NCBI GenBank assembly: GCA_963650485.1 | Contig: CAVJLN010000009.1 | Location: 7,275-71,274, forward strand | From: Suilimivivens sp963650485 | GTDB taxonomy: Bacteria > Bacillota > Clostridia > Lachnospirales > Lachnospiraceae | DNA length: 64,000 nucleotides | Reading direction: 5' to 3' | Part shown: positions 35,207 to 44,438 of the stretch, piece by piece | Position numbering within the stretch: position 1 is the stretch's first letter | Layout of the letters: the number at the start of each line of letters is the position of its first letter | Notes under the pieces: generated by a model | Told to the model about the DNA's origin: nothing | The model's database searches: none | Seen by the model: only the letters and a program-made list of their open reading frames with translations | Translations under genes and position numbers: made by a program

Positions 35207-36553
35207 CTAACGATCCCTGCATTCCCTTTCTTTAATTTCATCCAGTTTCCGGTCAAATGCAAGCATATCGTCCATATTGACTTCAAAATCAAAATCAACA
35301 TGACGGGAAACATGCTTTTTCGGTCCCGGCAGAGGATTCTCAAGGTATTTTATCTTTCGTCCATCCGATGCCACAAAGAAGTCCGGATTTTCCGGCTGCT
35401 TGTCTTCCTCCAGCAGTTCATCCGGGAATCTCCAGTCTTCTTCCGGAACATCATCCAAATCAAATCTCCAGTCTTCTTCTAAAGCAGTTGATTTTTCTTC
35501 TGATTCATTTTCGTTCTCTAGCATTTCCGGATTCTTTCTCTCTCCCGAATTCTCTGTCTCAATCGTCAGATGATCTATGCTTTCCTTCTGTTGTTCTTCT
35601 TTTTGCTCTTGTTTCAGCTTTTCCTGTCCAGAAGCCCCGCCTTCCTCTCTGTACTTCTTATAACAGGTCCGACCAATATTGCACAGCATTCCAACGAGAA
35701 TAACTGTCATAACATAAATCACATATTTAAGCTCCAGTCCCTGACAGGTTCCCGGCAGATCCCGGAACTGTCCGACCCACCATTGGATCTGACCAGATAT
35801 GACTTCACCGGAAATTCCGGTATATTTCATAAGCGTTGCAAACATTCCAAGAAGCATTCCAAGGAATACAATAAGTGCCTGTGAAAACGTAGACATAATC
35901 TGATCCTTTTCTTCCAAAAGATCCTGATCCTGTCTCAGGATCAGCTCCTTCGTTGCCAGATGTATCTTGACCAGCACTCCCCCAAACAGAATTACCAGAA
36001 GAAAGCCTGCATAATTCCAGATACAGACCACTCCCAGGTAAAAGCCCATCCATATCAGATACAATTCACAAATACTGCTCCTGCGCCAGCCTTCCTCTCC
36101 GGAAAGTGTATAGAAATATCCAATCATAAGGAGAATGAAGGAAAAGTGAAACAGATAAAAGCTGATCGGTTCCACATTGGCTGTCGCAATCAGTATTGAG
36201 GGAATGGCCGCCAGAATCGTTGTCGAAAGCAATGCTGCCAGTCTTCCGCACAGACACCACATGGCCCGCAGGAAGCAATACAAAGCCGCCAGCTGCAAAA
36301 TCCCCTGAAATACCAGTACGGCTTCCAGATGATTTCCACACAGTGCCAGCAGCCTTGACAATACATTCGTATAAGCATAGGCCAGTCCGGAAGATAGTAA
36401 CGGTGTACTCTCCTCTGCCCTGATCATGGCGCACTCATAATATCCATAATAGTCGGTAACCATATTCCAGTTGAGAAATACATACAATGCACGAACTCCC
36501 GCCACCAATATGGTCCATATAATGATTGACGCTCTTCGTTTCATTCTCTTCAC
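35207..36553 (-). CDS. Multi-pass membrane protein with acidic cytosolic tail, unknown function
   Basis: About 448 residues. Eight or so hydrophobic helices fill residues 5-300 (for example SIIIWTILVAGVRALYVFLNW and ILVGMLCNIG). A highly charged Glu/Lys/Gln-rich tail follows and ends in FLENPLPGPKKH-like YLENPLPGPKKH. The membrane half loosely resembles polyprenol-linked glycosyltransferases (GT-C/ArnT-like), but I see no diagnostic motif. The start is uncertain. GTG 36553 has GGAGGG 5 bp upstream; ATG 36544 and ATG 36580 are alternatives. A hairpin CATGCC-AAAA-GGCATG (36582-36567) lies just before that ribosome binding site. Confidence 0.6.
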   Translation of the reverse strand: MKRMKRRASIIIWTILVAGVRALYVFLNWNMVTDYYGYYECAMIRAEESTPLLSSGLAYAYTNVLSRLLALCGNHLEAVLVFQGILQLAALYCFLRAMWCLCGRLAALLSTTILAAIPSILIATANVEPISFYLFHFSFILLMIGYFYTLSGEEGWRRSSICELYLIWMGFYLGVVCIWNYAGFLLVILFGGVLVKIHLATKELILRQDQDLLEEKDQIMSTFSQALIVFLGMLLGMFATLMKYTGISGEVISGQIQWWVGQFRDLPGTCQGLELKYVIYVMTVILVGMLCNIGRTCYKKYREEGGASGQEKLKQEQKEEQQKESIDHLTIETENSGERKNPEMLENENESEEKSTALEEDWRFDLDDVPEEDWRFPDELLEEDKQPENPDFFVASDGRKIKYLENPLPGPKKHVSRHVDFDFEVNMDDMLAFDRKLDEIKERECRDR

Positions 36554-36608
36554 ATTATCCCTCCACATGCCTTTTGGCATGCCATATTACCGCAATGGAA
36601 TTTTAAAG

Positions 36609-37892
36609 TTAAACACAGCTTAAGGCATATTCGAGATCCGCAATGATATCCTTTACATTCTCAATTCCAACGGAAAAACGAATTAAATCCGGTGCCACCC
36701 CTGCTTCCTTCAACTGCTCATCCGTCATTTGACGATGCGTATGGCTTGCCGGATGAAGAACACAGGTTCTTGCATCTGCCACATGTGTCACAATGGCCGC
36801 CAGCTTCAGATGCGCCATCATTTCTTCTGCGGCTGCTCTTCCACCCTTTAACCCAAAAGAAACAACTCCGCAGGTTCCCTTCGGCATATACTTCTTTGCA
36901 AGCTCATAATACTTGTTGGATTTAAGTCCCGGATAGTTCACCCAGGCTACCTTTTCATGACCTTCCAGGAATTCAGCTACCTTCTGGGCATTATAGCAAT
37001 GGCGTTCCATGCGAAGCGGCAGGGTTTCCAAACCAATATTCAATAGGAACGCATCGTGCGGTGACTGTACTGATCCAAGGTCACGCATTAGCTGTACCGT
37101 TGCCTTTGTTATGTATGCGGCTTTCCCGAATTTTTCTACGTAAGTTACCCCATGGTAAGAGTCATCCGGCTTGCAAAGCCCCGGAAATTTCTCCGGATAT
37201 CTGGAAAAATCAAAGTTACCGGAGTCCACAATTGCCCCACCAATTGTCATTGCATGTCCATCCATATACTTGGTCGTGGAATGAGTTACGATGTCTACGC
37301 CAAACTGAAATGGATTACAGTTAATCGGTGTCGCGAAGGTATTATCTACAATAAGCGGCACATCATGGTCATGCGCTGCTTTTGCGAACTTTTCAAAATC
37401 CAGAACAACCAGTGCCGGATTGGCAATTGACTCTGCCATCACACACTTGGTATTCGGTCGGAATGCTTTATTGATCTCTTCGATCGGCCAGTCCGGATCC
37501 ACAACCGTGCACTCAATTCCCATCTTCTTCATGGTTACAACAAGCAGGTTAAAGGTTCCCCCGTAAACCATAGAGGACATAACCACATGATCCCCTGCTT
37601 CGCAGATATTAAATACAGCATAATAGTTGGCCGCCTGACCGGATGAAGTAAGCATGGCTGCCACGCCGCCTTCTAATTCACAGATCTTCTCTGCAACATA
37701 ATCATTCGTCGGATTCTGAAGTCTGGAATAAAAGTATCCGGATTCTTCCAGATCAAACAGCTTTCCCATTTGTTCAGACGTTTCGTATTTAAAAGTAGTA
37801 CTTTGATAAATCGGAAGAATTCTCGGTTCCCCATTCTTCGGCTGCCAGCCTGCCTGTACGCAGATTGTTTCTTTTTCGTAATCTCTGTTCAT
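36609..37892 (-). CDS. metY: O-acetylhomoserine sulfhydrylase
   Basis: A 427-residue PLP enzyme of the Cys/Met metabolism family that makes homocysteine from O-acetylhomoserine and sulfide. The Schiff-base Lys is in THSTTKYMDGHAMTIGG. The N-terminal PIYQSTTFKYETSEQMG and the YSRLQNPT segment are typical of MetY rather than cystathionine synthase, and the length also fits MetY. I chose ATG 37892 (GGGGG 5 bp upstream) over the frame start four codons earlier. No SAM riboswitch or T-box is visible in the 40 bp upstream. Confidence 0.92.
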   Translation of the reverse strand: MNRDYEKETICVQAGWQPKNGEPRILPIYQSTTFKYETSEQMGKLFDLEESGYFYSRLQNPTNDYVAEKICELEGGVAAMLTSSGQAANYYAVFNICEAGDHVVMSSMVYGGTFNLLVVTMKKMGIECTVVDPDWPIEEINKAFRPNTKCVMAESIANPALVVLDFEKFAKAAHDHDVPLIVDNTFATPINCNPFQFGVDIVTHSTTKYMDGHAMTIGGAIVDSGNFDFSRYPEKFPGLCKPDDSYHGVTYVEKFGKAAYITKATVQLMRDLGSVQSPHDAFLLNIGLETLPLRMERHCYNAQKVAEFLEGHEKVAWVNYPGLKSNKYYELAKKYMPKGTCGVVSFGLKGGRAAAEEMMAHLKLAAIVTHVADARTCVLHPASHTHRQMTDEQLKEAGVAPDLIRFSVGIENVKDIIADLEYALSCV

Positions 37893-37932
37893 TTCTGCCC
37901 CCATATTCTGATTTTATTCCAAGTGGATCTTC

Positions 37933-38661
37933 TTATTCATCCCAGTTATGATACACTGCCTGTACATCATCATCTTCATCCAGCAGATCCAAGGTTCTCT
38001 GCAGATTCTTTACAGCTGTTTCATCGGTAAGTTCTACATAGTTCTGAGGAATCATCGTTACTTCGGAGGATGCCATTTCAATTCCGGCATCCTGTAATGC
38101 CTTTAATACGGCATCGAAGTCATCCGGAGAAGTAAGAATTTCGAAGCTGTCCTCTTCCTCTGAGAAATCCTCTGCGCCTGCATCTAAGGCAAGCATCATC
38201 AGTTCATCAGCATCTCCGTCGTATTCTTCCTTGTCAATAATGATCTGCCCCTTCTTATCAAACATGAAGGAAACGCATCCCGGTGTCCCTACGTTACCGT
38301 TGCCCTTGGTAAATGCATTACGCACATTGGCTGCGGTACGGTTCTGGTTATCGGTAAGTGCATCCACAATGATGGCGATTCCGTTCGGTCCGTATCCTTC
38401 ATAGGTAACATACTTATAGTTTACGCTTCCGTCATCTCCGGCTGCTTTCTTGATTCCACGGTCAATCGTATCGTTCGGCATATTGTTGGCCTTTGCTTTC
38501 GCAATGACCTGTGCAAGCTTGGAATTGTTCGCCGGATCCGGTCCGCCTTCTTTTACAGCAACTGCGATTTCTCTACCGATAATAGTAAAAACCTTGCCCT
38601 TTGCTGCATCGTTCTTCTCCTTCTTATGCTTAATGTTTGCAAATTTTGAATGTCCTGACAT
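37933..38661 (-). CDS. yebC: YebC/PmpR-family protein
   Basis: A 242-residue protein starting MSGHSKFANIKHKKEKNDAAKGK, the family hallmark, with the DALTDNQNRTAANVRNAFTK segment and an acidic C-terminal domain ending in DDVQAVYHNWDE. YebC-type proteins have been described both as transcription regulators and as factors that relieve ribosome stalling at proline stretches. GAGGAG precedes the ATG. Confidence 0.95.
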   Translation of the reverse strand: MSGHSKFANIKHKKEKNDAAKGKVFTIIGREIAVAVKEGGPDPANNSKLAQVIAKAKANNMPNDTIDRGIKKAAGDDGSVNYKYVTYEGYGPNGIAIIVDALTDNQNRTAANVRNAFTKGNGNVGTPGCVSFMFDKKGQIIIDKEEYDGDADELMMLALDAGAEDFSEEEDSFEILTSPDDFDAVLKALQDAGIEMASSEVTMIPQNYVELTDETAVKNLQRTLDLLDEDDDVQAVYHNWDE

Positions 38662-38681
38662 ACCTGTACTCCTCTTTTCAT

Positions 38682-39575
38682 CTATTCGTTTTTTGTGATA
38701 ACATTTTGCTGCGGTTCCTGCTTCTTTTTCGTAACAAGAACGCTCTTTATCATCTTATGCTCTACAGACAGAATTTTGAAATTGTAACCGTCCACATCTA
38801 CGGAAAAGTCTTCGTTTTCCTCCGGGATCTTATCCATCTTAGAGATCATAAAGCCATTTAATGTTTCAAATTCCTCCTCGCGGAAGGAAATGTGGAATCG
38901 TTCCTCCAACTCCTTAAGCGGAGTGATTCCATCAATAATATATTCATCTTTATTGCCGGTTTCTTCGATATACTGTTCATCCTCGTCGTACTCATCCTGA
39001 ATGTTGCCAACAATTTCTTCCAGAATATCTTCCATGGCAAGGACGCCCTTGGTCTGTCCATATTCATCCACGACAATCACCATCTGGGTTTTTGTCTTCT
39101 GCATCATCCGGAACAGATCGGCAATATTCTTGGTCTCCGGAATTACCATAGCTTCACGCAGAAGCCCCTCAATGCTTCCAACGCTTTTCCCGGCATTTTC
39201 TTCCTTCCGGTCTGTCACAATAGCATCACGAAAATGCAGGATTCCGACGATCTCATCAATATTTTCATGATAAACCGGAAAGCGGCTTTTACCCGCATCC
39301 AGCATCTGGGTTATGGCATCCTCCAACAGGGTATCCTGATCGATAGCAAGAATGTTCTTACGGTTCGTCATGATATCCTTTGCCTCTTTATCTCCGAATT
39401 CAAAAATGTTCGTAATCATTTCTGCTTCCGTTGCTTGAAACACGCCCTGCTCATGACCTTCGTTCACCATGGAAATAATTTCCTCGGTTACATGATCCGA
39501 ATTGTCACTGCCAAGCTTTTTCAAGTGATGCCAGAAATTCTTTACGGAATTTGCCGAAGATGCATCCTCTTCCAT
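38682..39575 (-). CDS. CBS-pair/CorC_HlyC protein (soluble hemolysin-C-like)
   Basis: 297 residues: an N-terminal helical segment, a CBS pair at about 68-190 (DIMTNRKNILAIDQDTL and MVIVVDEYGQTKGVLAMEDI) and a C-terminal CorC_HlyC domain (about 205-285: GITPLKELEERFHISF, LNGFMISKMDKIPEE). The DUF21/CNNM membrane domain of longer relatives is absent, as in CorC of enterobacteria. A role in divalent cation handling is suspected for the family. AAAGGAG precedes the ATG. Confidence 0.85.
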   Translation of the reverse strand: MEEDASSANSVKNFWHHLKKLGSDNSDHVTEEIISMVNEGHEQGVFQATEAEMITNIFEFGDKEAKDIMTNRKNILAIDQDTLLEDAITQMLDAGKSRFPVYHENIDEIVGILHFRDAIVTDRKEENAGKSVGSIEGLLREAMVIPETKNIADLFRMMQKTKTQMVIVVDEYGQTKGVLAMEDILEEIVGNIQDEYDEDEQYIEETGNKDEYIIDGITPLKELEERFHISFREEEFETLNGFMISKMDKIPEENEDFSVDVDGYNFKILSVEHKMIKSVLVTKKKQEPQQNVITKNE

Positions 39576-39654
39576 TTTTTCATCTCCTTTGTATCGTATA
39601 AAACATCAAAATAAACTATAACATTTCCTCTTTGTATCGTCAAGCAGACTGCAC

Positions 39655-39996
39655 TTATGTACACAGCTCCAGGCTGATCATCAGTCCTTTGCTCACCTGA
39701 CGCATCATTTCTTCATCCAGATGACACACGCGGTCCTTCAATCGTTTCTTATCAACGGTACGTAACTGTTCTAACAAAATCACCGAATCGCGCTCCATGT
39801 CATACCGTTTTGCACTCAGTTCAATGTGCGTTGGAAGCTTTGCTTTATTCTGTTTTGAAGTGATGGCTGCAACAATGATCGTCGGGCTGTGTTTATTCCC
39901 CACATCATTCTGTATAATCAGTACAGGGCGGATTCCTCCCTGTTCCGAGCCAACCACCGGTCTTAAATCGCAATAATATACATCTCCACGTCTCAT
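39655..39996 (-). CDS. mazF: MazF/NdoA-type mRNA interferase, no antitoxin adjacent
   Basis: A 113-residue PemK/MazF-fold endoribonuclease: MRRGDVYYCDLRPVVGSEQGGIRPVLIIQND and IVAAITSKQ are typical of clostridial/Bacillus EndoA. The expected upstream antitoxin gene is missing: only 78 bp separate it from nnr, and the one small frame there (39905-40093) overlaps both genes and has no antitoxin-like sequence. AAGGGATTGTT precedes the ATG. A partner elsewhere in the genome is possible. Confidence 0.9.
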   Translation of the reverse strand: MRRGDVYYCDLRPVVGSEQGGIRPVLIIQNDVGNKHSPTIIVAAITSKQNKAKLPTHIELSAKRYDMERDSVILLEQLRTVDKKRLKDRVCHLDEEMMRQVSKGLMISLELCT

Positions 39997-40074
39997 AACA
40001 ATCCCTTCGTTCCAAACTGGTTTCCTTTTTCAGTAGTAAGTATAGCCGGATTGTCCGAAAGGTATACTTTGAAT

Positions 40075-41604
40075 TTATTCCAGATATGTCCACAGATTTT
40101 CAATGAGATCGGAAGCGATCATTCCATGCTTTCCTTTCTTTAACACTGCTTCATCTCCTGCAAGACCGTGAAGAAAAACGCCCTTTGAAGCTGCTTCAAA
40201 AGCTGGAAGTCCCTGTGCCAGAAGACTTCCGATTACCCCGGTCAGCACATCACCGCTTCCTGCCGTTGCCATTCCGTCATTGCCGGTAGAGTTCAGATAC
40301 AGGGCCGCTCCATCCGTAACCGCTGTACAGGCATCCTTGGAGACCAGAATGCAGTGGCACTGTTCCTGAAAGGTGCGTATTGCCTTCTCACGTTCCTGCT
40401 GATAATCCGTCATTGCAAGTCCTGACAGCCGTAAAAACTCTCCCGGGTGCGGGGTCAGTATCACCGGCTGCTTTGGCGCTTTTTTCTTCATAAGTTCCAT
40501 AAACGCCGAGACATCCGCAAGCAGATTCAGTGCATCCGCATCCAGGATCATGGGAATCTGTGATGCACACAATAGTATCCCGAGAGTTTCCGCCGCTTCT
40601 TTCGAGGTTCCGATTCCAGGACCGGCAATTAGTACATCCGCCCATTCCAGATCCTTCACCGGATCCGTTGCAATTATGGCTTCCGGAAGTACCGTGCGCA
40701 ATAAAGCATGGTTCGTTTCTTCGGTCAGCACCTTCAACATGCCTGCCCCGGAACATAGAACTGCTCTTGCACACAGGAGCATCGCTCCACTCATTTCTCG
40801 GCTTCCGGCATATAACAGAACCTTCCCGAAGGTTCCCTTATGTCCCGATGATTTTCTTTGCGGCAGCAGCTTCATCGCATCTTCCTTCTCATAGGTAAAA
40901 GCCGTTTCTGCACCGATGCCGTAGTCTTCGATTCCCACATCACGCAGATAAACCCTGCCGCAATATTCTCTTCCCGGATACAGGAGATGTGCCTTTTTCA
41001 GATATTGGAAGGTCACCGTCAGATCTGCCTTCACAGCTTCCCCGCACACTGCCCCCGTATCGGTATCAATGCCGCTTGGAAGATCCACGGCACAGAGCAC
41101 CGGAGCTATTCCATTTCGTCGTTCTATGCCTGCTGTTTCGCCTTTAAAAGGCCTTTCCCTTTGGAAACTGCACCTATATTCATTCATCTTATGAATCATC
41201 TCAAGCGCTTCACCACGTGCTTTCCCGGTAATGCCGATTCCAAGCAGGGCATCTATAATGATATCATATTCTCCGTCCGGCCATGTGTCACAGATGGAAA
41301 ACCCTAATTGTAACAGAATCTCCCTTTGTTTCCCGACTTCTTCCGAATAATTACCCTTTATCTGGAAAAAGGTCACCTGACGGCCTGTCTTCGCAAGAAG
41401 TCGTCCGACTGCCAGTCCATCCCCGCCGTTATTTCCCTTTCCTGCCACAATCAGTACCCGGTTTCGGTCCGGATAGCGCTTGATAAGCACTTCTGTAACA
41501 GCCAGCGCTGCACGCTCCATTAATACCATGGACGGAATTCCGGCTCGTTCGATCGTTCCGTGATCACATTCCTTCATCTCTGATGCGGTTACTGCATATC
41601 TCAT
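40075..41604 (-). CDS. nnr: Bifunctional NAD(P)H-hydrate epimerase/dehydratase
   Basis: A 509-residue repair enzyme for hydrated NAD(P)H. The N-terminal YjeF_N Rossmann domain (about 1-215) carries AGKGNNGGDGLAVGRLL and AVDLPSGIDTDTG. The C-terminal ribokinase-like YjeF_C domain (about 225-505) carries VLTPHPGEFLRLSG and TAGSGDVLTGVIGSLLAQG, the ADP/ATP-binding end. Both catalytic halves look intact. ATG 41604 follows GAGGGTGGCAGG. Neighbouring redox regulator rex lies 780 bp upstream on the same strand. Confidence 0.94.
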   Translation of the reverse strand: MRYAVTASEMKECDHGTIERAGIPSMVLMERAALAVTEVLIKRYPDRNRVLIVAGKGNNGGDGLAVGRLLAKTGRQVTFFQIKGNYSEEVGKQREILLQLGFSICDTWPDGEYDIIIDALLGIGITGKARGEALEMIHKMNEYRCSFQRERPFKGETAGIERRNGIAPVLCAVDLPSGIDTDTGAVCGEAVKADLTVTFQYLKKAHLLYPGREYCGRVYLRDVGIEDYGIGAETAFTYEKEDAMKLLPQRKSSGHKGTFGKVLLYAGSREMSGAMLLCARAVLCSGAGMLKVLTEETNHALLRTVLPEAIIATDPVKDLEWADVLIAGPGIGTSKEAAETLGILLCASQIPMILDADALNLLADVSAFMELMKKKAPKQPVILTPHPGEFLRLSGLAMTDYQQEREKAIRTFQEQCHCILVSKDACTAVTDGAALYLNSTGNDGMATAGSGDVLTGVIGSLLAQGLPAFEAASKGVFLHGLAGDEAVLKKGKHGMIASDLIENLWTYLE

Positions 41605-41638
41605 CCTGCCACCCTCACTTTCTTCTTCGGATATAAGG

Positions 41639-41669
41639 CAGGCAGTGGTTTTCTTTCTGCCACTGCCTG
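41639..41669. terminator. Hairpin between the coiled-coil gene and nnr
   Basis: Perfect 10-bp stem CAGGCAGTGG (41639-41648) / CCACTGCCTG (41660-41669) with an 11-nt loop, just past the stop at 41683. The T-run on the minus strand is poor (CCTTATAT), so termination may be partial. Confidence 0.4.
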
Positions 41670-41682
41670 TATGCTTTGTGTC

Positions 41683-42327
41683 TTATTTGTTTTCAGTTTC
41701 CTTCGGTACAGCATGATCCGGATTTTCCTTTTCATATTTCATATCAAAGATCTCGATCACCTCGGCTCCAAAGATATCGTGCATATAGGAATACAGTTCC
41801 TGATTCATCTGCTCCTTTTCCTGCTTGCGAATGAGACGCTTCTTTAATTCAACCCGGAATGCTGCTACCCATTTCGCCGTCTCTTCAATCTCTGCTTCAT
41901 TGGCCTTTAAGGTATCGTAACAGATATCCATGGTCTGCAGCATCAGTTCCCGGTTCACCCGGTCAATCTCCCGTGGCAGCTCGATGAGCTGATCCTCATA
42001 CATGGTAAGTCTCTCATTGCATTCGTTAATGAGGCGCTTATTATCTTCCATTTTCTTCAGTGCTTTTTCATCATTACCTTCCGCAGTACCTTCGGCATTT
42101 TCTACAATTTCCTGCATCAGCTTTTTCTTAAGACGCTTGATGTCTTTACTCTCTGTTGTCGCTTTCCCCTGTTTTTTCAGAAGTTCATTGAGTTCTTCTT
42201 CAAGGCGCAGGATCGTCTTGTTCGGATTCGTCTGCGTAAACAGCCGATGCCATTTATTATCCAGAGTCAGTATTGGTATTTTCTTTTCTTTTAATGCAGG
42301 AGAATAGATTTCATCCTTTCTCGACAT
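41683..42327 (-). CDS. Coiled-coil protein of unknown function
   Basis: A 214-residue cytosolic protein. Residues about 35-180 are strongly helical and charged (TILRLEEELNELLKKQGKAT, NKRLINECNERLTMYEDQL), consistent with a coiled coil. The C-terminus has YSYMHDIFGAEVIEIFDMKYE. I do not recognise a named family. Proteins of this type occur beside nnr and rex in Lachnospiraceae as I recall. AGGTGATGGT precedes the ATG. It is not secreted and has no cysteines suggestive of metal binding. Confidence 0.7.
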   Translation of the reverse strand: MSRKDEIYSPALKEKKIPILTLDNKWHRLFTQTNPNKTILRLEEELNELLKKQGKATTESKDIKRLKKKLMQEIVENAEGTAEGNDEKALKKMEDNKRLINECNERLTMYEDQLIELPREIDRVNRELMLQTMDICYDTLKANEAEIEETAKWVAAFRVELKKRLIRKQEKEQMNQELYSYMHDIFGAEVIEIFDMKYEKENPDHAVPKETENK

Positions 42328-42382
42328 ACCATCACCTTCCTCATTTATTCGTTACTGTTCCCCGTATCTTATCACAGCACCT

Positions 42383-43027
42383 CTATTCCTCTTTTTCGTT
42401 TTCGTAGCGGTTAATATTATAAGTAAGTTTCATTAAGGAATCCGACAGATGAACATTCTCCACCTGAATCTCTTTTGGAAGATTCAGGTCAATATGGGCG
42501 AAGTTCCAGATTCCCTTAATATCCTGTCTGGCAAGCCGCTCTGCAACCTCTAAGGCACTGGCCTTCGGAATGGTTAATACAGCAATATCAATTTCATTTT
42601 CTTTGACAAAGGTTTCCAGTTCCTCCATAGGCTGCACCTCAAGATCCCGGATCTTCTTCCCGAACAGTGCCGGATTGTTGTCAAAGATTCCACGAAAGAG
42701 GAAGCCTCTCCGTTCAAAATTCATGTAATTGGCAAGTGCCTGACCTAAGTTTCCGGCTCCGATAATAATCAGATTGTGCGTCTTATGAAGCCCTAGGATC
42801 TTCCCGATCTCTTCGTACAGATACTCTACCTTGTAGCCATATCCCTGCTGTCCAAATCCTCCGAAATTATTAAAATCCTGGCGGATCTGAGACGCCGTTA
42901 CCTTCATAATCGCACTCAGCTCCTGTGATGAAATCCGTTCAATTCCATCGTCCTTCAACTCTCCCAGATAGCGGAAATATCTGGGCAGGCGGCCGATTAC
43001 CGCCTGTGAGATTTCTTTATTATCCAA
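42383..43027 (-). CDS. rex: Redox-sensing transcriptional repressor Rex
   Basis: A 214-residue NADH/NAD-responsive repressor. The N-terminal winged helix (residues 1-78: IGRLPRYFRYLGEL, SSQELSAIMKVTASQIRQDF) is followed by a Rossmann domain with GAGNLG (90-95) and a C-terminal swapped helix (SLMKLTYNINRYE). The start is TTG 43027 with GGAGGG 7 bp upstream, and the sequence DNKEISQAVIGRLPRY aligns with the family from this codon. A Rex-type operator overlaps its promoter (43081-43098), indicating autoregulation. Confidence 0.94.
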   Translation of the reverse strand: MDNKEISQAVIGRLPRYFRYLGELKDDGIERISSQELSAIMKVTASQIRQDFNNFGGFGQQGYGYKVEYLYEEIGKILGLHKTHNLIIIGAGNLGQALANYMNFERRGFLFRGIFDNNPALFGKKIRDLEVQPMEELETFVKENEIDIAVLTIPKASALEVAERLARQDIKGIWNFAHIDLNLPKEIQVENVHLSDSLMKLTYNINRYENEKEE

Positions 43028-43069
43028 TGGAGTTCCCTCCCTGATTTATTAGTAATTTACTCGCTATTA

Positions 43070-43098
43070 ATTTTAGTACACTGTTAAAATATTGTCAA
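43070..43098 (-). promoter_or_regulatory. rex promoter with overlapping Rex operator
   Basis: Minus strand TTGACA (43098-43093), 17-bp spacer, TAAAAT (43075-43070). The 18 bp at 43098-43081 read TTGACAA-N4-TTAACAG against the general Rex box TTGTTAANNNNTTAACAA, so a bound Rex would cover the -35 and spacer. Confidence 0.65.
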
Positions 43099-43136
43099 TA
43101 AATTGTCCCCTCTTTCATCGGGTGCGTTATATATCA

Positions 43137-43159
43137 AAAGGCGGGGGATCCCCGCCTTT
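43137..43159 (-). terminator. Terminator after icd
   Basis: Perfect 10-bp stem AAAGGCGGGG / CCCCGCCTTT with a 3-nt loop, 17 bp after the icd stop. The minus strand continues TTTTGATATAT. Sits between icd and the rex promoter. Confidence 0.75.
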
Positions 43160-43175
43160 CCGTACATATTCTGTA

Positions 43176-44384
43176 TTACAGCAATTCCTCCAGCGTCTCA
43201 CGGATTGCCTTAATGAACTCGAGACTGTTTAAAATTACCGGATGCTCACAGGTGGAGATCAGAGAGAGGCTCTTAGTCATCTTGCCGTCCTCCACGGTCT
43301 TAATGCAGGCCTGCTCCAGTTTATCCGCGAATTCCATCAGTTCCCTGTTTTGGTCCAGTTCTCCACGCTTGCGCAGCGCGCCGGACCACGCAAAAATGGT
43401 TGCAATGGAGTTTGTTGAAGTCTCTTCTCCCTTTAAATGCTTGTAGTAATGGCGCTGTACCGTACCATGTGCTGCCTCATACTCATACACGCCGCTCGGA
43501 GAAACGAGTACCGAAGTCATCATGGACAGATCGCCATAGGCTGTTGCCACCATATCAGACATCACATCGCCATCGTAGTTCTTGCAGGCCCAGATAAAGC
43601 CTCCTTCGGAACGGATCACTCTTGCTACCGCATCATCAATCAGTGTATAGAAATATTCAATTCCAAGCTCTTCAAATTTACCCTTGTATTCTGCATCATA
43701 AATTTCCTGGAAAATATCCTTGAAATCGTGGTCGTACTTCTTGGAAATCGTATCCTTGGTAGCAAACCAGAGATCCTGTTTCGTATCAATTGCATAATTG
43801 AAGCAGGCTCTTGCAAAGCTGCTGATGGACTTATCCGTATTATGAATTCCCTGAACCACACCCGGTCCTTCAAAGTTATGGATTGTTTCACGGATTTCCG
43901 TTCCATCCTCTGCCGTATAAACAAGCTCTGCCTTTCCTTTGCCCGGCACCTTGATTTCAACATTCTTATAAACATCCCCATAGGCATGTCTTGCAATGGT
44001 AATCGGCTTTGTCCAGTTCTTTACATAAGGAACGATTCCCTTTACCAGAATCGGGGCACGGAATACGGTTCCGTCTAAGATGGAACGGATCGTACCATTC
44101 GGGCTCTTCCACATTTCCTTCAGATGATATTCGGTCATCCTAGCTGCATTCGGTGTAATGGTTGCGCATTTCACGGCAACTCCGTACTTCTTTGTTGCTT
44201 CCGCACTGTCTACCGTCACCTGGTCATTGGTCTCGTTTCGATGCGGAAGACCCAGGTCATAATACTCGGTTTTCAGATCAATATAAGGAAGAAGAAGCTC
44301 CTCCTTAATCATCTGCCATAAAATTCGTGTCATTTCATCCCCGTCCATCTCGACTAAGGGCGTGGTCATTTTAATCTTGTCCAT
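43176..44384 (-). CDS. icd: NADP-dependent isocitrate dehydrogenase
   Basis: A 402-residue enzyme of the eukaryote-like (IDH1/2) subfamily converting isocitrate to 2-oxoglutarate and CO2. The start MTTPLVEMDGDEMTRILWQMIKEEL and the substrate segments TITPNAARMTEY, SPNGTIRSIL and ENYDGDV-like KNYDGDVMSDMVA are clear. It lies downstream of the GntR regulator and the (homo)citrate synthase-like gene with gaps of 54 and 62 bp, which points to an operon making 2-oxoglutarate. No aconitase is in this window. Confidence 0.94.
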   Translation of the reverse strand: MDKIKMTTPLVEMDGDEMTRILWQMIKEELLLPYIDLKTEYYDLGLPHRNETNDQVTVDSAEATKKYGVAVKCATITPNAARMTEYHLKEMWKSPNGTIRSILDGTVFRAPILVKGIVPYVKNWTKPITIARHAYGDVYKNVEIKVPGKGKAELVYTAEDGTEIRETIHNFEGPGVVQGIHNTDKSISSFARACFNYAIDTKQDLWFATKDTISKKYDHDFKDIFQEIYDAEYKGKFEELGIEYFYTLIDDAVARVIRSEGGFIWACKNYDGDVMSDMVATAYGDLSMMTSVLVSPSGVYEYEAAHGTVQRHYYKHLKGEETSTNSIATIFAWSGALRKRGELDQNRELMEFADKLEQACIKTVEDGKMTKSLSLISTCEHPVILNSLEFIKAIRETLEELL

Positions 44385-44438
44385 GAATTTTTCCTTTCCG
44401 TTTTCTGTTTGATTTATCCTGATAATGCTTCGGAATCG

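Noticed and set aside
39905..40093. Small frame as a MazF antitoxin gene
   Set aside because: It overlaps mazF and the nnr end in another frame and has no antitoxin-like or DNA-binding sequence.
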